Assembly: GCF_900109375.1 (NCBI RefSeq)
Contig: NZ_FOAB01000006.1
Span: 186,001 to 250,000, forward strand
Length of the DNA: 64,000 bases
From: Aquimarina amphilecti
GTDB taxonomy: Bacteria; Bacteroidota; Bacteroidia; Flavobacteriales; Flavobacteriaceae
Direction: 5' to 3'
Positions 26,714-36,825 of the stretch are shown here, one piece after another. A program made the translations under genes and the position numbers. Position 1 is the first letter of the stretch; the number at the start of each line of letters is the position of its first letter. The notes beneath the pieces were generated by a model, which was not told the DNA's origin, ran no database searches, and worked only from the letters and a program-made list of their open reading frames with translations.

Positions 26714-27493
26714 TTATTTAGTTTTCCAAACTTCTTTTTCCATCCATGAAATACTTGTGCTTAATATTTCTTTATATTCACATGCTTTTAGGTGAGTATT
26801 ACCTTTGGCTTCTACGAAAGTAATATTGCATCCTAATGCTTTAGCTTCTGCAATTCGTTTTCTAACTTTTTTTATTGGAAAGAATTTGTCTTTTGTTCCT
26901 TGTATAACATAAATAGGAATATCTAGTTTTTCTTCTACTCTACAGCTTGATCCCATTAATATCATGGCAGAAAAAATATCTGGGTAGTCTTTAGCATATT
27001 GCCATCCAGCTATAGCTCCATTGCTATAACCTACAAGTACAATTTTATTTGGGTCAATTGGCCAGTTTTCTTTTGCTAGATCTATGAAATCTAAAATTCT
27101 TTTTTCAAGATAGTCTAATGTCCAGGTTCTCCAGGCGCCCGATGGACTAAAAATAAAACCTCCAGCATCCTGTAACCCTGGAGTTACAAGACAGTTATTA
27201 AATTTTGTGTAGTTTTTGCTTCCAACACCACCGTGTAGAACAATGAATAATGGAACTTTTTGTCCCTCATTAATTTGTGGAATAGTAAGGTCATATTTCC
27301 ATTCTGATTCTTTGTCATTTACTTTTATTGTATTGATTAGGTTCCCGGGAGTTAGCGGGATTTTTTTAAAAGATTCAGAGTCAATACTACTAAGGTAATT
27401 AGTATTTCCTCGAGTGTCAAGTCCACTTTTACAAGAAATACTTAAAATAAAAAGGAGAAAGTAAAAAAGACGATATAAAATTGAAGATTTCAT
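26714..27493 (-). CDS. Alpha/beta hydrolase lipoprotein, esterase/PHB-depolymerase-like
   Basis: 259 residues with a lipoprotein signal (LSISC). The fold motifs are PLFIVLHGGVGSKNY (oxyanion region), the nucleophile elbow GYSNG in IVLVGYSNGAIAGWQYAKDYPDIF, the acid region VIQGTKDKFFPI and a late His in KGNTHLKACEYKEI. Probably an esterase of the LpqC/poly(3-hydroxybutyrate) depolymerase type. Not obviously in an operon. Confidence 0.85.
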   Translation of the reverse strand: MKSSILYRLFYFLLFILSISCKSGLDTRGNTNYLSSIDSESFKKIPLTPGNLINTIKVNDKESEWKYDLTIPQINEGQKVPLFIVLHGGVGSKNYTKFNNCLVTPGLQDAGGFIFSPSGAWRTWTLDYLEKRILDFIDLAKENWPIDPNKIVLVGYSNGAIAGWQYAKDYPDIFSAMILMGSSCRVEEKLDIPIYVIQGTKDKFFPIKKVRKRIAEAKALGCNITFVEAKGNTHLKACEYKEILSTSISWMEKEVWKTK

Positions 27494-27616
27494 AGTTTTT
27501 CTATAAATATACTAAGTATGTCTGTATTTTTTTTGAGAATTGATAGGGTGTTTGTAAAATAACAGTCTAAGTTGAAAAATATCTCAGTTAGGATTTCGAG
27601 GGTTGTAATTTAATTT

Positions 27617-27624
27617 TATTTTTG
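27617..27624 (+). promoter_or_regulatory. Promoter -7 element immediately before the guaA start codon
   Basis: TATTTTTG, an exact TAnnTTTG match, ending 3 nt before the guaA ATG. If used, transcription would begin at or just inside the start codon and the mRNA would be leaderless. No other consensus box is seen upstream. Confidence 0.4.
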
Positions 27625-27627
27625 CCT

Positions 27628-29160
27628 ATGCAAAATAACAAGGTACTTATTTTAGATTTCGGATCACAAGTAACACAACTTATAGGACGCCGAGTAAGAG
27701 AACTAAATATTTATTCAGAAATACATCCGTACAATAAACCTCCAGAAAATATCGCCGAATATAATGCTGTAATTTTGTCTGGTAGTCCACTTTCGGTAAG
27801 AGGAGATGATGTTGCGCATCCAGATCTATCAGAGATACAGGGTAAAAAACCATTATTAGGTATTTGTTATGGAGCTCAATATTTAGCACACTTTGGTGGT
27901 GGTCGTGTAGCAGAATCTAATACAAGAGAGTATGGTAGAGCAAACTTGTCATATATAGGCAAAAATGAATTATTTCAAAATATTTCTGAAGGGTCTCAGG
28001 TTTGGATGAGTCATAGTGATACGATTAAGGAATTACCAGCTAAAGCAACTCTTTTGGCGAGCACCCAAGATGTAGAAAATGCAGCATTTAAGATTGATGG
28101 AGAAGAAACGTATGCGATTCAATTCCATCCCGAAGTATATCATTCTAAGGATGGTACGCAACTTTTAGAGAACTTTTTAGTAAACATAGCAGGTGTTGCT
28201 CAGGATTGGACTCCTGATTCTTTTGTAGAAGAAACGGTGAAAAACCTAAAAGAACAATTAGGAAATGATAAAGTAGTTTTGGGATTAAGTGGAGGAGTGG
28301 ATTCTACCGTAGCGGCAGTGTTGCTTCATAAGGCAATCGGAAGCAATCTTCATTGTATTTTTGTTAATAATGGATTACTCCGAAAAAATGAATTTACATC
28401 TGTACTAAAACAGTATGAAGGTATGGGGCTTAATGTAAAAGGAGTAGATGCTTCGGCACGCTTTTTGGAAGCTCTAGCAGGTGAAAGTGATCCAGAAGGG
28501 AAAAGAAAAATAATAGGTAGAGTATTTATAGAAGTTTTTGATGATGAAGCAAACCAAATAGAAGATGCTAAATGGTTAGCACAAGGAACTATATATCCTG
28601 ATGTAATTGAGTCTGTTTCTGTTAATGGAGGTCCATCTGCTACGATTAAATCTCATCATAATGTAGGTGGTTTGCCTGATTTTATGAAATTGAAAATTGT
28701 TGAGCCTCTAAAAATGTTATTTAAGGATGAGGTAAGAAGAGTTGGAGCGTCAATGGGACTTGAATCAGATTTGTTAGGAAGGCATCCATTTCCAGGGCCT
28801 GGATTAGCAATTCGTATTTTAGGAGACATTACTCCAGAAAAAGTTAGTATTTTGCAAGAGGTTGATGCTATTTTTATAAATGGATTGAAAGACAATGGAC
28901 TTTATGATAAGGTATGGCAAGCTGGAGCAATTTTGTTACCAGTACAGAGTGTCGGTGTTATGGGAGATGAGCGTACCTATGAAAAATGTGTAGCATTAAG
29001 AGCAGTAGAAAGTACTGATGGGATGACTGCTGATTGGGTAAATCTTCCATATGAATTTTTGCAAAAAACATCTAATGAAATAATAAATAAGGTAAAAGGC
29101 GTTAATAGAGTAGTATATGATATCAGTTCGAAACCGCCTGCAACTATAGAGTGGGAGTAA
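27628..29160 (+). CDS. guaA: GMP synthase (glutamine-hydrolysing)
   Basis: 510 residues from the ATG at 27628; the upstream TTG is rejected since the family starts about 5 residues before ILDFGSQ. Converts XMP to GMP. Class I GATase domain with Cys80 in [11 protein letters not shown] and FHPEVYHS carrying the His and Glu. ATP pyrophosphatase P-loop [16 protein letters not shown] follows, then the dimerisation domain with [16 protein letters not shown] and the XMP-binding tail [11 protein letters not shown]. guaB lies about 25 kb away in the window. A LysM protein gene follows closely. Confidence 0.97.
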   Translation: MQNNKVLILDFGSQVTQLIGRRVRELNIYSEIHPYNKPPENIAEYNAVILSGSPLSVRGDDVAHPDLSEIQGKKPLLGICYGAQYLAHFGGGRVAESNTREYGRANLSYIGKNELFQNISEGSQVWMSHSDTIKELPAKATLLASTQDVENAAFKIDGEETYAIQFHPEVYHSKDGTQLLENFLVNIAGVAQDWTPDSFVEETVKNLKEQLGNDKVVLGLSGGVDSTVAAVLLHKAIGSNLHCIFVNNGLLRKNEFTSVLKQYEGMGLNVKGVDASARFLEALAGESDPEGKRKIIGRVFIEVFDDEANQIEDAKWLAQGTIYPDVIESVSVNGGPSATIKSHHNVGGLPDFMKLKIVEPLKMLFKDEVRRVGASMGLESDLLGRHPFPGPGLAIRILGDITPEKVSILQEVDAIFINGLKDNGLYDKVWQAGAILLPVQSVGVMGDERTYEKCVALRAVESTDGMTADWVNLPYEFLQKTSNEIINKVKGVNRVVYDISSKPPATIEWE

Positions 29161-29220
29161 TATATTTTATATATTGACACTTTGATTCGTGAAGAATCAG
29201 ATCCATTAAAATTAAATCGA

Positions 29221-31383
29221 ATGAAAAAAATATTGTTGTTCTTTTTTGTGCTTTTTATTACCAGTATTGGTTTTGCTCAGCAGTATAAAAGTCATAAAGT
29301 TGTTCAAGGAGAAAATGTGTATAGAATTGCGAAGCGATATAATACAACTCCAGAAGCAATTTATAAAATAAATCCAACTTCTAAAGAAGGGATTAAGGAA
29401 GGGCAAATCCTTGCTATTCCTGTAACTAATGATAATGAATATCAAATTCATGTAGTAGCGGAAGGAGATACTGTATTTAACCTTTCACAAAAGTATAATA
29501 CTACTCAAGAAGCAATTTATAATTTAAACCCTGATGCAATAAACGGGATTAATCTTGGGCAGATATTAAGAGTTGCGATATTAGAGAAACCTAAGGAAGA
29601 GAATACACCGACAGAAAATGTAAGTGATCCCGTTCTGGATAGTATCAAGCCATTGGAGGAGATACGTCAAATAGTTCGTTTTAAAACTCATAAGGTTAGA
29701 AGAAAAGAAACTTTATATGGAATTGCTAAAAAATATGATATTACTATAGATGATATAAAAAAGCATAACAAAAGATTGTATTCTGAACAGGTTCGAAAAA
29801 GGGATAGAATTAGAATACCTGTATATGCCGAAAAAGCTGTAGTAGAAACAGAAGTTCCAAAAGATACTTTGAGCAGTAGAGTTTCTACAACTACTAAATA
29901 TGTAGTGCAGCCAAAAGATACTAGATATAGAATTGCTAGAAGACACGGTATTACTGTTGGAGAGTTAGATCAACTAAACCCAGAAATGGATCCTAATTTT
30001 CCCATCGGAATGGAGATTGTGGTACCAACGACCATATTTGTTCCTCTAAAAGAGATTATTGATTCAGATTTTGAATTGTACGAAGTGCAACCAAAAGAGA
30101 CTGTATATAGCATTCTTAAAAGAACTGAAATTTCTTCAGATTCTTTATTTAATATGAACCCATACTTGAGAGATGGTCTGAAAGCGGGTATGGTGATTAC
30201 ATTACCTAAGAGAGGTGAGGTAGATTCTCTTGCAATTGATTTTCCAGAGAAGAAAATAGTTCCGTTAGAGAATATGCTTTCAAATTTTAAAATGAAAAAA
30301 CTTGCTGTAATGTTACCATTTGGTTTAGATACATTAAATCTGAATGAAAGACAGCAGACAGAGGATTTTTTGAAAAGCAGAAAAGCAAGAGGAACAAGGG
30401 TCGCTTTAGATTTTTATAAAGGAGTTCAGATCGCAGTAGATTCAGCTAAAAGTAGAGGGTTAAGTATTGATTTAACTGTTTTTGATACTGAAAAGAACAA
30501 TAACAAGAGTCATATAAAACAATTAATTGATCAAAACAATTTTGATGAAATGGATGTTGTAATTGGACCACTTTATCAGGCTAATGTAGAAACTGTTGCT
30601 GCTGAATTAAAAAAGTATGATACTCCAGTAATTTCTCCAATTTCGAATAGAGAATCAAAGTTGTACAGTAATTTTTTCCAAACAATACCGACAGACATAA
30701 TGCTTCAGGATAAACTGATTAATTATGTAGCTAAGGATTCTACCGATAAAAATATCGTTATTATTGTGCAGCAAGGGAAAAAGAAACATGAAGAAATAAA
30801 AAATAAGTTGATTGCTAAATTTCCTGAAGCAAAGATTGCAAGAATAGAAGAAGGGAATTATGTGTATGAAGTGCATCTTAATAAGGTGTTGGCAAAAAAC
30901 AAACCAAATTGGGTGTTTTTAGAATCGGATGATGTAGCTATGATAAGTAACGTTACGCCTTTACTTAATGCTAAGGCAGAAAGCCATCAAATTACTTTAT
31001 TCACTACTGATAAGAACAATGCTTTTGATGATGATAATATTAAAAATGAATATTTGTCTAAATTACATTTGCATTACCCCTCTATTGATAAGGAGTTTGA
31101 TAATTACGATGAAACCAGAATGACTCCGTTTGTTGCGAGATATAAAAAACAATATGGAACTATCCCTAGCAAATATGCAGTGAGAGGTTTTGATATTACA
31201 TATGATATCTTAATGCGTTTAGGTTCTGCAGATGATTTATACCATGCAGCAACTTTTGAAGGTACAACGGAGTATGTTGAAAATAAATTTAATTACGCTA
31301 AAAAGCTTTTAGGAGGCTATTATAACAAAGCTTCTTATATTATTAAATTTGATGATGAATTGAAGCTTACAGTGATAGAATAA
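29221..31383 (+). CDS. Multi-LysM protein with periplasmic-binding-like domain
   Basis: 720 residues. The start at 29221 is chosen because it gives a normal signal peptide (LFITSIGFAQ). Five LysM-type repeats lie in roughly the first 340 residues (e.g. HKVVQGENVYRIAKRYNTTPEAIYKINP, HVVAEGDTVFNLSQKYNTTQEAIYNLNP, HKVRRKETLYGIAKKYDIT, YVVQPKDTRYRIARRHGIT, YEVQPKETVYSILKR). The remaining half resembles a type I periplasmic-binding/LppC-like fold (KLAVMLPFG; DVVIGPLYQANVETVAAELKKYDTPVISPIS). Likely a peptidoglycan-binding envelope protein. Only 60 bp after guaA. Confidence 0.88.
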   Translation: MKKILLFFFVLFITSIGFAQQYKSHKVVQGENVYRIAKRYNTTPEAIYKINPTSKEGIKEGQILAIPVTNDNEYQIHVVAEGDTVFNLSQKYNTTQEAIYNLNPDAINGINLGQILRVAILEKPKEENTPTENVSDPVLDSIKPLEEIRQIVRFKTHKVRRKETLYGIAKKYDITIDDIKKHNKRLYSEQVRKRDRIRIPVYAEKAVVETEVPKDTLSSRVSTTTKYVVQPKDTRYRIARRHGITVGELDQLNPEMDPNFPIGMEIVVPTTIFVPLKEIIDSDFELYEVQPKETVYSILKRTEISSDSLFNMNPYLRDGLKAGMVITLPKRGEVDSLAIDFPEKKIVPLENMLSNFKMKKLAVMLPFGLDTLNLNERQQTEDFLKSRKARGTRVALDFYKGVQIAVDSAKSRGLSIDLTVFDTEKNNNKSHIKQLIDQNNFDEMDVVIGPLYQANVETVAAELKKYDTPVISPISNRESKLYSNFFQTIPTDIMLQDKLINYVAKDSTDKNIVIIVQQGKKKHEEIKNKLIAKFPEAKIARIEEGNYVYEVHLNKVLAKNKPNWVFLESDDVAMISNVTPLLNAKAESHQITLFTTDKNNAFDDDNIKNEYLSKLHLHYPSIDKEFDNYDETRMTPFVARYKKQYGTIPSKYAVRGFDITYDILMRLGSADDLYHAATFEGTTEYVENKFNYAKKLLGGYYNKASYIIKFDDELKLTVIE

Positions 31384-31755
31384 AATTTATTTTATCAATA
31401 ATTAATTTTAAAGCTGATTTTAAAATCATTTTTTTTATTTTTAGATTCTGAACTTTATTGTTTTTTAATATAAAAACAGTATTAGAAAGTGAATTTTAGT
31501 GAAGACTTTAAGGTGATTTAAAGTCATGGTATGGAAATTGATATACAAATTATATACAATTTTGATAGACTAAAGTAAATTCGAAATTTTGGAAAAATTG
31601 TTTCGATTGGGATAGATATAAATATGAATTGTATATCTGAAAATTAATAAAGATTATTTGAGCAAAAATTATCAATACTTAGCCCCGTATTGTATATTTT
31701 AGATACTTAAATACAAGAAAACAACAACTATTAGCCGGGCATAATTATTGCAATT
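31384..31755. other. Intergenic region with a weak terminator and a dyad
   Basis: No gene seen. GATTTTAAAATC at 31416-31427 followed by eight or more T is a weak terminator for the LysM gene. At 31504-31525 GACTTTAA-N6-TTAAAGTC is a perfect 8-bp dyad of unknown role. No clear promoter for the DUF922 gene is recognised. Confidence 0.45.
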
Positions 31756-32289
31756 ATGGGTAAATTTTTTACTATTCTCTTAGTTTTAGTTTTTGCTAAT
31801 CATGGATATGTAGAGCGTTTTTCTTATGCAGAAAAGAGTAAGTTAGATTGGTCAGATTTTAGGGGAGAACCTAAAGTCGATAGCAGTTTTGATGCTAGTG
31901 TCAATACAGGAATAACTTATCAATGGTCTATAAGTAAGGATTATGGGAAAATTGAATTAAAATATGAAGTGGACAGCTTTTGTTATCCCTCACTATCGTG
32001 GGTGAAAAAAGGTCAGTCCACTAAATACTTATTGCTTCACGAACAATTGCATTTTGATGTATCTGAATTGCATGCCAGAATTATGCGCAAAAAATTGAAA
32101 GAGTATAAGCCGGGTAAGAATGTCCGTAAGGATCTTAATAAGATGTACAAAAGAGTAGAGCGGATGCGGATTAATATGCAAGAACAATATGATTTAGAAA
32201 CAGATCATTCAAAAAATAAAACAAATCAGAAAAAATGGGAAAAGAAGGTGAAGAATTTAATGTGGTATTATAGAGCTTACGCAAAATAA
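31756..32289 (+). CDS. DUF922-type putative zinc protease
   Basis: 177 residues with a hydrophobic N-terminus (FFTILLVLVFA). The zinc motif HExxH is visible as HEQLHF (His95, Glu96, His99), followed by SELHARIM. The preceding LDWSDFRGEP is the usual start of the DUF922 domain. Usual length. Followed 22 bp later by a DUF3820 gene. Substrate unknown. Confidence 0.8.
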   Translation: MGKFFTILLVLVFANHGYVERFSYAEKSKLDWSDFRGEPKVDSSFDASVNTGITYQWSISKDYGKIELKYEVDSFCYPSLSWVKKGQSTKYLLLHEQLHFDVSELHARIMRKKLKEYKPGKNVRKDLNKMYKRVERMRINMQEQYDLETDHSKNKTNQKKWEKKVKNLMWYYRAYAK

Positions 32290-32311
32290 ACTTACGCTTA
32301 CTTAACCGTTT

Positions 32312-32536
32312 ATGGATCTTCAATCCCAGAAAGATTTTTTAGTTAAACTTGCCAATACCAAAATGCCTTTTGGTAAATATAAAGACAGATATCTTATTGA
32401 CTTGCCAGAACATTATATTGTTTGGTATCACAATAAAGGGTTTCCAAAAGGTACTCTAGGTAGACAGATGCAGACTGTTTATGAACTTAAGTTAAATGGT
32501 CTGGAGTATTTAATAAGAAATATTAGAAAACTTTAA
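32312..32536 (+). CDS. DUF3820 family protein
   Basis: 74 residues, full length. Sequence pattern MPFGKYKDRYLIDLPEHYIVWYHNKGFPKGTLGRQM is the conserved DUF3820 core. Some members were described as putative quorum-sensing regulatory factors, without solid evidence known to me. Ends before a strong bidirectional terminator shared with lysA. Confidence 0.87.
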   Translation: MDLQSQKDFLVKLANTKMPFGKYKDRYLIDLPEHYIVWYHNKGFPKGTLGRQMQTVYELKLNGLEYLIRNIRKL

Positions 32537-32554
32537 TAGAATTATAGAAAAAGC

Positions 32555-32591
32555 AAAAAATGCAACAAGTATATATTTTGTTGCATTTTTT
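32555..32591. terminator. Bidirectional terminator between DUF3820 gene and lysA
   Basis: A 14-bp perfect stem (32555-32568 with 32578-32591; core TGCAACAA/TTGTTGCA) with A and T tracts on the two sides. It lies between convergent genes and should serve both. Confidence 0.85.
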
Positions 32592-32612
32592 GGTAAAAGA
32601 TTAAATAGTTTT

Positions 32613-33845
32613 TTATGAAGCAGGTACTTCGACTTTATTAAATATATCTATGTCTATCTGATTTTTAGTAATGTCATCAAAAGTTTCACGTTTGCGAATC
32701 AAATGTGCCTTATTATTATGCCAAAGCACTTCTGCTGGACGAAAACGAGAGTTGTAGTTGCTTGCCATAGAAAAACAATAAGCACCTGCGTTTTTAAATG
32801 CAAGTATATCGCCTTCAGTAATTTCTAATATTCTTCTGTTAGTAGCGAAGGTGTCTGTTTCGCAAATATATCCTACAATAGAATAGAAGCGCTCTCTCCC
32901 TTTAGGGTTGGATACATTTATAATTCCATGATATGAATCATAAAACATAGGTCTTATTAAATGATTAAAACCACTGTCAATTCCTGCAAAAACTGTAGAA
33001 GTTGTTTGTTTTACTACATTAACTTTTGCAAGAAAATATCCGGCTTCACTAACTAGAAACTTTCCTGGTTCAAAACCTAAAATAAGTTCTTTTCCATATT
33101 CTTTACAAAAGGTGTTGAAACGTTTTGTTAGCTTTTCACCAAATTCTTCAATATTAGTTTCAATATCACCTTCTTTATAGGGAACTTTAAAACCACTTCC
33201 GAAATCTATAAAATCTAAGTTTTTGAAGTTTTTAGCGGTTTCAAAAAGAATTTCGCTTGCATATAGAAATACATCAACATCAAGAATATCACTACCTGTA
33301 TGCATATGAATACCATTAATATTCATCCCTGTATTCTCTACAATTCTTAGGATGTGTGGGATTTGATGAATAGAAATTCCAAATTTACTGTCGATATGAC
33401 CTACAGAGATTTTACTGTTTCCTCCAGCCATAACATGTGGATTGATTCTAATACAAACAGGTACATCTGGATGTTTTGTTCCGAATTGCTCTAGTATAGA
33501 TAAATTGTCAATATTTATCTGTACACCCATTTCAGAAACCTTTTCAATCTCTTCTAGCGAAACTCCATTAGGAGTAAATATAATATTAGCCGGTTCTACT
33601 CCTGCTAATAATCCTAATTTAACTTCTTGAATAGATACAGTATCTAATCCAGCACCTAATGAATTCATTAGTTTTAAAATCGCAAGATTAGACAATGCCT
33701 TGACTGCGTAGTTAAGTTTTACATGTTTCACCTGTTTAAAAGCACCTGTAAGGCGTTCATATTGTGAAACAATTTTTTCGGAGTCATAAACATATATAGG
33801 ACTCCCAAACTCTTCTGCGATTGCTAATAAATTTGCGTTTTCCAT
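32613..33845 (-). CDS. lysA: Diaminopimelate decarboxylase
   Basis: 410 residues. Decarboxylates meso-diaminopimelate to lysine, the last step of lysine synthesis. PLP lysine is in NYAVKALSN (Lys49). The alanine-racemase-like barrel has GAGLDTVSIQEVKLGLLAGV, MHTGSDI, FEPGKFLVSEAGYFLAKV, and the C-terminal YICETDTFATNR with the active-site Cys and AYCFSMASNYNSRFRPAEVL. The ICETDTF tail is the DAPDC-type pattern rather than ornithine decarboxylase. Confidence 0.95.
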   Translation of the reverse strand: MENANLLAIAEEFGSPIYVYDSEKIVSQYERLTGAFKQVKHVKLNYAVKALSNLAILKLMNSLGAGLDTVSIQEVKLGLLAGVEPANIIFTPNGVSLEEIEKVSEMGVQINIDNLSILEQFGTKHPDVPVCIRINPHVMAGGNSKISVGHIDSKFGISIHQIPHILRIVENTGMNINGIHMHTGSDILDVDVFLYASEILFETAKNFKNLDFIDFGSGFKVPYKEGDIETNIEEFGEKLTKRFNTFCKEYGKELILGFEPGKFLVSEAGYFLAKVNVVKQTTSTVFAGIDSGFNHLIRPMFYDSYHGIINVSNPKGRERFYSIVGYICETDTFATNRRILEITEGDILAFKNAGAYCFSMASNYNSRFRPAEVLWHNNKAHLIRKRETFDDITKNQIDIDIFNKVEVPAS

Positions 33846-34022
33846 GGTAATTAAATTAAGCTTACGAAATTACTATTTTTACTATAAATTTCCTCTAAGC
33901 GCCGCGTAATTAGTATAAAATTATGTAAACCTAAAAAAAATGAGCTTCAAATAACGAATTTTTGATTTTTGAACAGATATCGTACATCTAGTAGTTCTTT
34001 ATTTAGTATTTTTAATAAAAAA

Positions 34023-34658
34023 ATGTTAGCACTTTTTCCTTTACAATTAGTTGTGTATCCTGGCGAACGATTACCTCTTCATATTTTTGAAAAGAGATAT
34101 CAACAGTTGATATCTGATTGTGAAGAAGAAGGTATCTCGTTTGGCGTTCCAACCTTTATAGACAAAAAGCTAGAATATGGCACGGAAGTTACTTTGCAAA
34201 AAGTAGAAAAAAGATATCCAGATGGAGGAAGTGATGTAGTTTGTTTAGGGGCGAGAGTGTTTAGAATTGAAAGTTTTTATCCTCAACTTCCAGGTAAACT
34301 ATATGCAGGAGGAGAGGTGCAATATTTAGAGGATGATGAAAATGGGATAGAGGAACTACAAGAAGAGTTATTAAAAAATATAGCAATTTTATATGTGGAA
34401 CTGACTATAGAAAAGCCCCCGTTATTTAATATTCCATTCGTAAGTTATCAAGTGGCTCATAAAGTTGGCTTAGCATTACACCAAGAGTATCATTTATTAA
34501 AGTTAAGAAGTGAATTAGAGCGACTTAATTATCTCATCGGACACCTTAAAATTACCATTCCTGTAGTGCGAGAAATGAATAGAGCTAAAGAAGTAATTAA
34601 GATGAATGGACACTTCAAGAATTTTGACCCTTTAGATTTTGAAGATTTTAAATTATAA
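34023..34658 (+). CDS. LON peptidase substrate-binding-domain protein
   Basis: 211 residues from the ATG at 34023; the upstream TTG at 33969 would add 18 polar residues not typical of the family. The domain starts LALFPLQLVVYPGERLPLHIFEKRYQQLISDCEEEGISFGV, the usual N-domain of Lon. The ATPase and protease domains are absent, so this is a stand-alone LON-N protein. Function unknown, perhaps binding unfolded substrates. Confidence 0.9.
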   Translation: MLALFPLQLVVYPGERLPLHIFEKRYQQLISDCEEEGISFGVPTFIDKKLEYGTEVTLQKVEKRYPDGGSDVVCLGARVFRIESFYPQLPGKLYAGGEVQYLEDDENGIEELQEELLKNIAILYVELTIEKPPLFNIPFVSYQVAHKVGLALHQEYHLLKLRSELERLNYLIGHLKITIPVVREMNRAKEVIKMNGHFKNFDPLDFEDFKL

Positions 34659-34749
34659 GCTATCGTAATTCGAATTCAGCGAATTTTTAATGCTATTTTT
34701 TGGGATAATGAGAGAGGTCTCTTGATATAACTTTTTTTACCAGAAAAGA

Positions 34750-34781
34750 TTGGCACAGTAACTTCACTTTTCATATTTTTG
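34750..34781 (+). promoter_or_regulatory. Promoter of sucC
   Basis: TTG at 34750-34752 and TATTTTTG at 34774-34781, 21 nt apart, fitting the Bacteroidetes -33/-7 consensus. ATG follows about 32 nt later. Confidence 0.7.
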
Positions 34782-34813
34782 AAACTCCTATTCAAAAGGC
34801 AAAAAATAAGACT

Positions 34814-36007
34814 ATGAACTTACACGAATATCAGGGTAAAGAGATATTAAGTAGCTTTGGTGTGCGCATCCAGCGAGGTATTGTTGCACAGAATGCTAAA
34901 GAAGCAGTTGCTGCTGCAAAACAATTAACTGCAGAAACAGGTACTGGATGGCATGTAATTAAGGCCCAAGTGCACGCAGGTGGTCGAGGAAAAGGTGGTG
35001 GTGTGAAACTAGCTAAAAATCTTCAGGAAGTTGAAGATATAGCAGGACAGATCATCGGAATGAATTTGATAACTCCACAAACTTCTGCTGAAGGAAAAAA
35101 AGTACACCAAGTATTAGTTGCAGAGGATGTATATTATCCAGGTGATAGTGAACCAGACGAATTTTATATTTCTGTATTATTGAATCGTACTACTGGACGA
35201 AATATGGTTATGTATTCTACAGAAGGTGGAATGGATATCGAAACGGTTGCAGAGGAAACTCCACATTTAATATTTACAGAAGAAATTGATCCTTCTGTAG
35301 GGTTATTACCTTTTCAGGCAAGACGTGTTGCTTTTAACTTAGGATTAAGCGGTGGTGCATTTAAAGAGATGACTAAATTTGTAAAAGCATTATATACTGC
35401 TTATGTAAAATCTGATTCTTCTATGTTTGAGATCAATCCTGTTTTAAAAACAAGTGATGACAAGATCATGGCAGTTGATGCTAAGGTAACAATTGATGAT
35501 AACGCATTATATCGCCATAAGAACTATGTGGATATGAGAGATATTCGTGAAGAAAATCCAATCGAGGTTGAAGCGAATGAAGTTGGACTTAATTATGTGG
35601 ATCTTGATGGTAATGTTGGATGTATGGTAAATGGTGCCGGTCTTGCAATGGCGACAATGGATTTGATCAAACAAGCTGGTGGAGAACCTGCTAACTTCCT
35701 TGATGTAGGAGGTACAGCAGATGCTAAACGTGTAGAAGAAGCTTTTAGAATTATCCTTAAGGATACTAACGTAAAAGCAATTTTGATAAACATATTTGGA
35801 GGAATTGTTCGTTGTGATAGAGTAGCTCAAGGAGTAGTTGATGCCTATAAGAATATGGGGGATGCTATTAATGTACCTATCATCGTTCGTTTACAAGGGA
35901 CAAATGCAGATATTGCTAAAGAATTAATAGATAATAGCGGATTAGATGTGCAGAGTGCTGTGCAATTCCAAGAAGCTGCTGATAAAGTACAAGCTGTATT
36001 AGCATAA
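34814..36007 (+). CDS. sucC: Succinyl-CoA synthetase subunit beta (ADP-forming)
   Basis: 397 residues. Partner of SucD in the TCA cycle. ATP-grasp start MNLHEYQGKEILSSFGV; KAQVHAGGRGKGGGVKLAKN is the nucleotide-binding loop; NPVLKTSDDKIMAVDAKVTIDDNALYRH and VGCMVNGAGLAMATMDLIKQAGGEPANFLDVGG are family signatures; IFGGIVRCD at the end. sucD is not adjacent, unlike the E. coli operon; it must lie elsewhere. Followed by a strong terminator. Confidence 0.97.
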   Translation: MNLHEYQGKEILSSFGVRIQRGIVAQNAKEAVAAAKQLTAETGTGWHVIKAQVHAGGRGKGGGVKLAKNLQEVEDIAGQIIGMNLITPQTSAEGKKVHQVLVAEDVYYPGDSEPDEFYISVLLNRTTGRNMVMYSTEGGMDIETVAEETPHLIFTEEIDPSVGLLPFQARRVAFNLGLSGGAFKEMTKFVKALYTAYVKSDSSMFEINPVLKTSDDKIMAVDAKVTIDDNALYRHKNYVDMRDIREENPIEVEANEVGLNYVDLDGNVGCMVNGAGLAMATMDLIKQAGGEPANFLDVGGTADAKRVEEAFRIILKDTNVKAILINIFGGIVRCDRVAQGVVDAYKNMGDAINVPIIVRLQGTNADIAKELIDNSGLDVQSAVQFQEAADKVQAVLA

Positions 36008-36036
36008 TAATATCTAAATTAATTACAAGGTATTTT

Positions 36037-36070
36037 GAAGCGATCCATCATTTGGATCGCTTCTTTTTTT
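36037..36070 (+). terminator. Intrinsic terminator of sucC
   Basis: GAAGCGATCC (36037-36046) pairs with GGATCGCTTC (36054-36063), 7-nt loop, then seven T. Confidence 0.9.
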
Positions 36071-36086
36071 AGCTAAAACTTATATT

Positions 36087-36593
36087 ATGGATAAAAAAGT
36101 AGAAAAAATCGTTCTAAAGTTAGATATGAAACCACATCCTGAAGGAGGGTTTTATAAGGAGACGTACAGAAGTACAGGAGTTATTCCTAAAGATACTTTA
36201 GAAGAAGGTTTCTCAGGAGATAGGAACTATTGTACAGGTATTTATTTCTTATTGACATCAAAGAATTTTTCGGCTTTTCATAAAATAAAGCAAGATGAGA
36301 TGTGGCATTATTATGTAGGGAGTTCGTTATATGTACATGTAATAACTCCTAATGGGAAGTATACCAAATATACTGTAGGGATGAATTTAGATGAAGGGGA
36401 ATCACCGCAATTGGTTGTTCCTGCTAATAGTTGGTTTGCGTCAAGTGTAAAAGATGATGAAGGGTATTCTTTTGTTGGATGTACCGTATCTCCAGGATTT
36501 GATTTTGAGGATTTTGAATTGGCACAAAGGAGCTTTTTAATAAACCAATATCCGGATCATTTGGATATAATTTCGGAATACACGCGTCAATAA
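36087..36593 (+). CDS. Cupin protein, DUF985 family
   Basis: 168 residues, a single cupin. Landmarks: MKPHPEGGFYKETYRS at the start, GIYFLLTSKNFSAFHKIKQDEMWHYYVGSSLYVHVI (His and Glu metal ligands), and VVPANSWFASSVKDDEGYSFVGCTVSPGFDFEDFEL at the C-terminus. The last phrase is strongly conserved in the family. Biochemical role unknown. A weak hairpin with T tract (36612-36632) follows. Confidence 0.92.
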   Translation: MDKKVEKIVLKLDMKPHPEGGFYKETYRSTGVIPKDTLEEGFSGDRNYCTGIYFLLTSKNFSAFHKIKQDEMWHYYVGSSLYVHVITPNGKYTKYTVGMNLDEGESPQLVVPANSWFASSVKDDEGYSFVGCTVSPGFDFEDFELAQRSFLINQYPDHLDIISEYTRQ

Positions 36594-36825
36594 ATTTATA
36601 AAACTATTAATAAAATCTTTTTTTAAGATTTTGATTGTTAAATAGTCTGATTTTAAATTAGAAGAAAACACTAATTAAAACTATTGAAAGGACTAATATT
36701 TATGTACTTTTATTTAATTGCGATAAAATTGGACATAACAAGTTTTTCTGGATATGAATGAAATAATTACTTGATATGTTTTTTGTAGCAATCAAAAGAA
36801 TATTATAAATACAAGAAATAAAACT

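Noticed and set aside
31504-31525. Perfect dyad GACTTTAA-N6-TTAAAGTC
   Set aside because: No neighbouring regulator or promoter to connect it to; AT-rich dyads of this size occur by chance.
35507-35830. Minus-strand frames inside sucC
   Set aside because: Shadow of a well-conserved coding sequence.
36612-36632. AAAATCTT/AAGATTTT hairpin after the DUF985 gene
   Set aside because: Only A/T-rich pairs; a weak terminator at best, mentioned only with the gene.
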